The position numbers were made by a program, and so were the translations under genes. Under the pieces are notes generated by a model. That model was not told where the DNA came from. It saw only the letters and a program-made list of their open reading frames with translations, and ran no database searches. This document shows, piece by piece, positions 59,523-64,000 of a DNA stretch of 64,000 nucleotides. How positions within the stretch are numbered: position 1 is the first letter of the stretch; each line of letters opens with the position of its first letter. Source of the DNA: Dactylellina haptotyla (Eukaryota; Ascomycota; Orbiliomycetes; Orbiliales; Orbiliaceae); NCBI GenBank assembly GCA_031310005.1, contig CM062381.1:2108001-2172000 (forward strand), given 5' to 3'.

Positions 59523-61517
59523 GGTTTTTGCTCTTCTTCTTGAGGCGATGTAGGGTATTTAAACAGCAAAGCCTAGCCTCTAGCCTTTGTAGATTGTATT
59601 TTTGCCGGTTACGAATTGAAGGCGCAAGTTATAGGTATCAGTAAATTAGAGACAATTGAATGTATTGGGAGGGCGCTGATGATGGTCGTGTGTATGGACA
59701 GGGAGGAAATGTGATCCCTAGCAAAAAAGCATGTTCATTATATTCGGATGGCAGTGACCGATTCTAGATGTCTTTAATTTGGATTGGATTTGAAAATTTT
59801 TAGCTTGTGTAGAATTTCCTAGCTAAATAGTAGCGTACATAGGCCCTATTAAGAACGATAACGTATTCCAAGAAAAAAGGACTGTGAGTTGGGCCATGGG
59901 CTGGATACGTGGACAGCAATCGTTTCCTGCGCACGGGAAGATACATTGACTTTGTTGATAACCTCCTGCACAGCTACGCCATTCCAGATGTCTGAGTTGG
60001 CGGCGCGAGCTTGCAAGATGATATGCATCCCGACGTCCCGTCCCGGAATGGGAAAGTCTTGCTTCTTTCCGTACAGAGGGTCCTAGATACCCTTACTCTT
60101 AGGCAATTGCAGAACTAAAGCGATGGTAACACATCGCAAGATAGAACCGGTTAACCAACGAGATACTTGTAGGAGAGAAATCAAGTATTTGTATGTATGA
60201 ACCCTTCCAATGTTCGCCTGCAATACGAATCGATAGGTCAGTCATCAAAACACAGCTATCAAGCAGCTGAGGATAGGAGGGGAAATGGAAGCGATTGCTT
60301 CTTAGTAGTGTGTAGTTCAATTCGTTCTAGAATCCAGATATTATAAGACTATTTTTGGCCCAATCGCCATCAAGAATAAACCTCTTTCGATTTAGGGAGA
60401 AAAGAATGGAAACATTGTTCACGGTATTATTGTTTTTTGTATCTAACGAGATTGCAATTGGATCACCTGCACCGCCCTGCAAGGTCGTGGCAGGCACTAT
60501 CAGTGCTGCAGCAGGACGCAAGTGTTAAGACACGTAGACTGCTTCGATTCGAGGTGTCGAAGGGCTCAGCCGGGAAAAGGGTAAGGTATAATATGTTCCG
60601 ATGATGTGGGTCGATGTTAAAGCAAAAAAGAATTTGGTTAGAATGTGGAGGCACATCATCGGCTAGCCTGACGATATTTGCATAGTTTTGCATACCGCAC
60701 CTGTCGCTTGAAATGGTTGGAGGGAGTCAAGAGGGCATGATTTTGTGGTTCCAAAGGGAAATCTCAAAAAGAGCAGAGGGGTAATATCGAAAATGGGCCA
60801 CGCTGCATGATGCCGAACGGCCGTTGATGCAGACAGAGGCACCCTGCTGGCCAGCAATGCAAAACATACACTCACTAGCCCACCTGCAGTAGACGGGATA
60901 CTGCCCCTTGCCTACCTGGACCTTAAGAGAAACATCTATTACCCGGGGCAAATAAGAACCAAGAATTGAGAGACCCATGATTGCGCAAGATGGGCCCATA
61001 AGACAATAAGATGCCGCTGGCTTTTTAAACCGCCAGCACATACCTCAGGGCTCCAATCTGGTTCTGACGCGCCATGCAATGCCAACATGCAATGCTTGCA
61101 ACCCACGCTTCTTTCGATTGGGCTTGACCAAAAGCGGCAATGAAAACGTGAAAGTAGTATAGCGCCACTCTCTCTATTCAGAGGATATATCCACGTGACT
61201 ACAATATTTCACAAAACCCTTGACAAATTTCAAGGGAGGGCATTTGGAGCGGCGTGGAGATATAAATAAATTATTCCGACGATAATCAAACGCTCTAAAC
61301 CAACCCTTTCTCAGTGCGCCTATTGTTCCAATATTAAATATGGGGTTTATCCTCCCTCTCTGTTGCAAAGCCAGGCACATATTTGACAATAATCAAAAAA
61401 CACGACAAACGAGACGAGTGGGAGAGAAATGGTATAGCTGGTAGCGAAAATTATATTTTATGCTTCGTCCATCTCGCCCTTGAAGATCCGGGTTTAGTTT
61501 GGATTACTTGAACCCTT
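59523..61517. other. Intergenic 2-kb region
   Basis: Between the start of the dsRBD gene and the 3' end of the HECT ligase gene, both minus. It should include the dsRBD promoter. Open frames up to 104 codons on the minus strand (60463-61041) have no domain-like content. Confidence 0.45.
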
Positions 61518-64000
61518 TTAGCTTAGGTCGAAACCTGCACCTGCATTAGCAGCATATAACAACTTCTCTTCCAGCACATGTTCAGACTGATACCGGGGCA
61601 ATTTCAGTAGATTCACACATGTACTAGTACTCGGCAGCCTCGTCGGATCACTCCCCGCGTCTCGAATGCTAAATTTTGGGTTAAGTGAGCCAAATCCCAA
61701 AAGAGGAGCTCTGCTTACACTTGTTACAAATTTTAGAACGGCTCTTTTATCACTTTCCTCAAGCCTCTCCATAACCCTCCAGAACATTTCAATGGTAGGA
61801 TGCTCTTGGTTATCATCTCCTATAGTGTATATCCCACCATATACAGTATTTCTCCGGAGATCACTGATGTCTAGGGGTGACTCGTTACCCCCAACAAGGG
61901 TCTGAAGCTCTGATTGATTGAACATTGACAACCACCTCGGAGAAATTATGGAAGAAAGACCCTTCAAAAAGGCATTTGTTTGAAGCTTGCCCTGAGTCAC
62001 TAGTTTGTATCTTGAGAGGAGGTGGATATATTCTAGTCTATTCGAAGACGTGACTGGTAATTGTGAGCCACCAGGTTTTAGGTCCACTAAGGTAATTTTC
62101 TTGGAAACTCCACTTAAGGCAAGGGAATCTGGTAGCTGAAAAATATTTTCCGTAGTAAAGGTAAGCTCGAGGTTTTCGATGGTGTGATCATCGTAATATT
62201 TTAGGGATTGCTAGAGGTTGCAAATCAGATCGTTAATCAAAGAAAAAAAACTCTCAAACTCGAAGTATCCGGTTTCCCAAGAACTTACCAGTCCTTTCCA
62301 GAGACTTCTATCCAGGCTTTTCAAATCATCAACACCTAAGCCTACATCTTCATTTCCCAGGCTTACTTTGCTCCACTTTAATAGAAAGAAATCGGCAAAT
62401 GCGACATCCACTAAGATTCCCTCATACATGCATTTCCCGATAATCCGGCCAAGGAACTCAAAGCGTTTCAGTAATTCGCTGATCTCATGCGAAACCGAGG
62501 ATTTGATATCATGGAAGCCGCGCTGGTTTTGTTTATAAAGACCCCATGATATCTGATCCAGGAGGGTAGGGTTCGGATACAGTAAATGTCCTTCTGTTTC
62601 CGAAAAAAAAGAAACCCCCTGAGCGGGGTCGTTCCGATACGACTCTTGAACGACGGAGGAAAGAAATTCTTTAAGAATGCCCCCTCCATCAATTCCGGGT
62701 TCTTCAGCGCCAAAGGAGTCAACAAACGTGATCTGTATTGGCTCTTTAAAACCATCACCCAGAGCGTAAAATTCATCGTAGGCATCCTCAAAGACATGAT
62801 CCCGACGAATAACACCATGGTGCTTCGTATTACCGCTATGATGGTCCGCGAGAGGGTTTGCTTGGTTCAACCGCCAAAGGTCGTGGTCCCCGGTTCCTCG
62901 GCGCTGCTGATCCAATCGGACAAAATCCCGGAATATTGTAACTCTTGTTCTAAATGGGATGAGAAACGGGAGATTTTGGAGGATTTCTAGGCGTGGGGTT
63001 ATCGCCGCTAGATAGTTGTGCCTTAAATCTTTCTCGCGTCTCTTTATAAAAGAACTTGGCTGACTGGGAGTCGTTGTTTCAAAACTTTCGTCCTCTGAAT
63101 CCGAATCACCAGCTTCATCAAGTTCCTCCAGCTGTTGCTGGCGGGCCTCTTCCTCGGCAATAAGTAACGTGCTCCCCTCTAGATCAACGTCCGCCATCAA
63201 CCAAAAGTTGCCAGCTAGAAAACTCTGTCGGGAATCTCTCCGGTGCAGGGAACGCAGTATTCTAACCACCAAGTTACGAAGCCAAGGAAGGGTTATCCCG
63301 TGGCTTCCCGCTATATCCCAGCGAGGGTTGTTTTGTATACGATCTTCGGTGGTCAGAGGTCGCCACAAAGGCTCCCCAGAGTGCTGGGATTCTATTTCCG
63401 ACACCTCGAAATAAGTTACATAGGCCAGATTTTTGAGGAAGGCAACCAATGCCCGCAGTTGGTACTGAGTAAGAGATTTGTCTTGGAAGCTAAAAAATTC
63501 TTCGTCATCGACTACAACGCTTGCGAAGCAGTATAGGTCAAGGAATAAAAATATTGAGGTCCACTCTGCGTATCTATGATCCAAACCACTGGATTTTCTG
63601 TTATATGTGAGTTTCAACCCTTCGAGGATATCTTTAGGCGCTGCGATGCCGTTTTGAAAGACTTTTGAATTTTGTATTTGCGAGAACAACTCAGATAGTA
63701 GTGGTGAACCATCTGTAGACCTGGCGAGGAAAAGCTGATTGTGAAACCTTTGACGAAGGAAACGAAAGTAGAGCAAGCAACGTAATGTAAAACTTTGTGC
63801 AACGTAGCGAGTACGTCGTAAAAGTGGAGAGCTAGCATCCACTTGTATATCGAATCGGGTCAAATCCGCGAGATGTTGGATGATCGATGTTCCGAGAAGT
63901 CGGTTCAGTTGATCTTTAATATACTCAGGAGGATCGAATGTACTTGTTGCACTAGTGGCTTCGACCACGTGGGGTCCATCGTTGTTATACATCTCTAATA
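61518..64000 (-). CDS. HUL5/UBE3C-type HECT E3 ubiquitin ligase, 5' end outside window
   Basis: Two exons are visible, 64000-62289 (open to the window edge) and 62210-61518, giving about 800 residues of the C-terminal part. The intron has a GTAAGT donor, a GATTAAC branch and a CTCTAG acceptor. HECT signatures: FRTRVTIFRDFVRLDQQRRG, VIRRDHVFEDAYDEFYAL, ITFVDSFGAEEPGIDGGGIL, HLLYPNP, EFLGRIIGKCMYEGILVDV, and at the end LPSTSTCVNLLKLPRY, whose Cys forms the thioester with ubiquitin. The RRDHVFED..GAEEPGIDGGG pattern fits the Hul5/UBE3C branch, which extends ubiquitin chains on proteasome-bound and misfolded proteins. An ATG at 63992 is in frame but is probably internal, since full-length relatives exceed 1000 residues. 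Confidence 0.87.

Overview
The window reads as nuclear DNA of a filamentous ascomycete (Pezizomycotina). Genes are single transcription units split by short introns (mostly 50-100 nt) with GT..AG ends and CTAAC/CTAAT-like branch sites. The gene set is typically fungal: a SLN1-type hybrid histidine kinase, Nup2 and Nup85-like nucleoporins, ATG2, a CBM1-tailed cellobiose dehydrogenase, a WSC-domain protein and a fungal indoleamine dioxygenase-family protein. I cannot place it at order level. The ATG2 N-terminus looks divergent from what I remember of Aspergillus. I saw no phage, plasmid, CRISPR, rRNA or convincing tRNA sequence, and no intact transposon.

Layout, left to right: 3' end of a triacylglycerol lipase (+); a speculative small spliced gene (-); EMP70/TM9 protein (-) divergent from a zeta-crystallin-like quinone oxidoreductase (+); a 2.1-kb leader region, then the SLN1-type kinase (+); a Ser/Thr/Tyr-rich secreted protein (-); the nucleoporin Nup2 (-); a peroxisomal SCP2 sterol carrier (-); a Ser-rich two-TM protein (+); ATG2 (-) divergent from a Nup85-like gene (+); a Nit2-type omega-amidase (+); a 3.5-kb gene-poor stretch; a concentrative nucleoside transporter (+); an indoleamine dioxygenase-family gene (+) tail-to-tail with cellobiose dehydrogenase (-); an unknown disordered protein (-); a WSC-domain protein (-); an F-box protein (+); a tiny dsRBD protein (-); and the 3' two-thirds of a HUL5/UBE3C-type HECT ubiquitin ligase (-) running off the right edge.

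The genes do not form an obvious pathway cluster. Most are housekeeping (membrane traffic, nuclear pore, autophagy, protein turnover, osmosensing, nucleoside uptake). The stretch 46-51 kb is the most accessory-like part. There, an indoleamine dioxygenase relative that seems to lack the proximal heme histidine lies next to a lignocellulose-active flavocytochrome.

All exon boundaries were derived by hand from reading-frame continuity, splice consensus and family resemblance remembered from general knowledge. No alignment or transcript data were available. The best candidates for a second look are the dioxygenase missing its heme ligand, the EMP70 micro-exon carrying the sorting tail, the AUG-stop upstream ORF before the SLN1-type kinase, and the off-frame C-terminus of ATG2.
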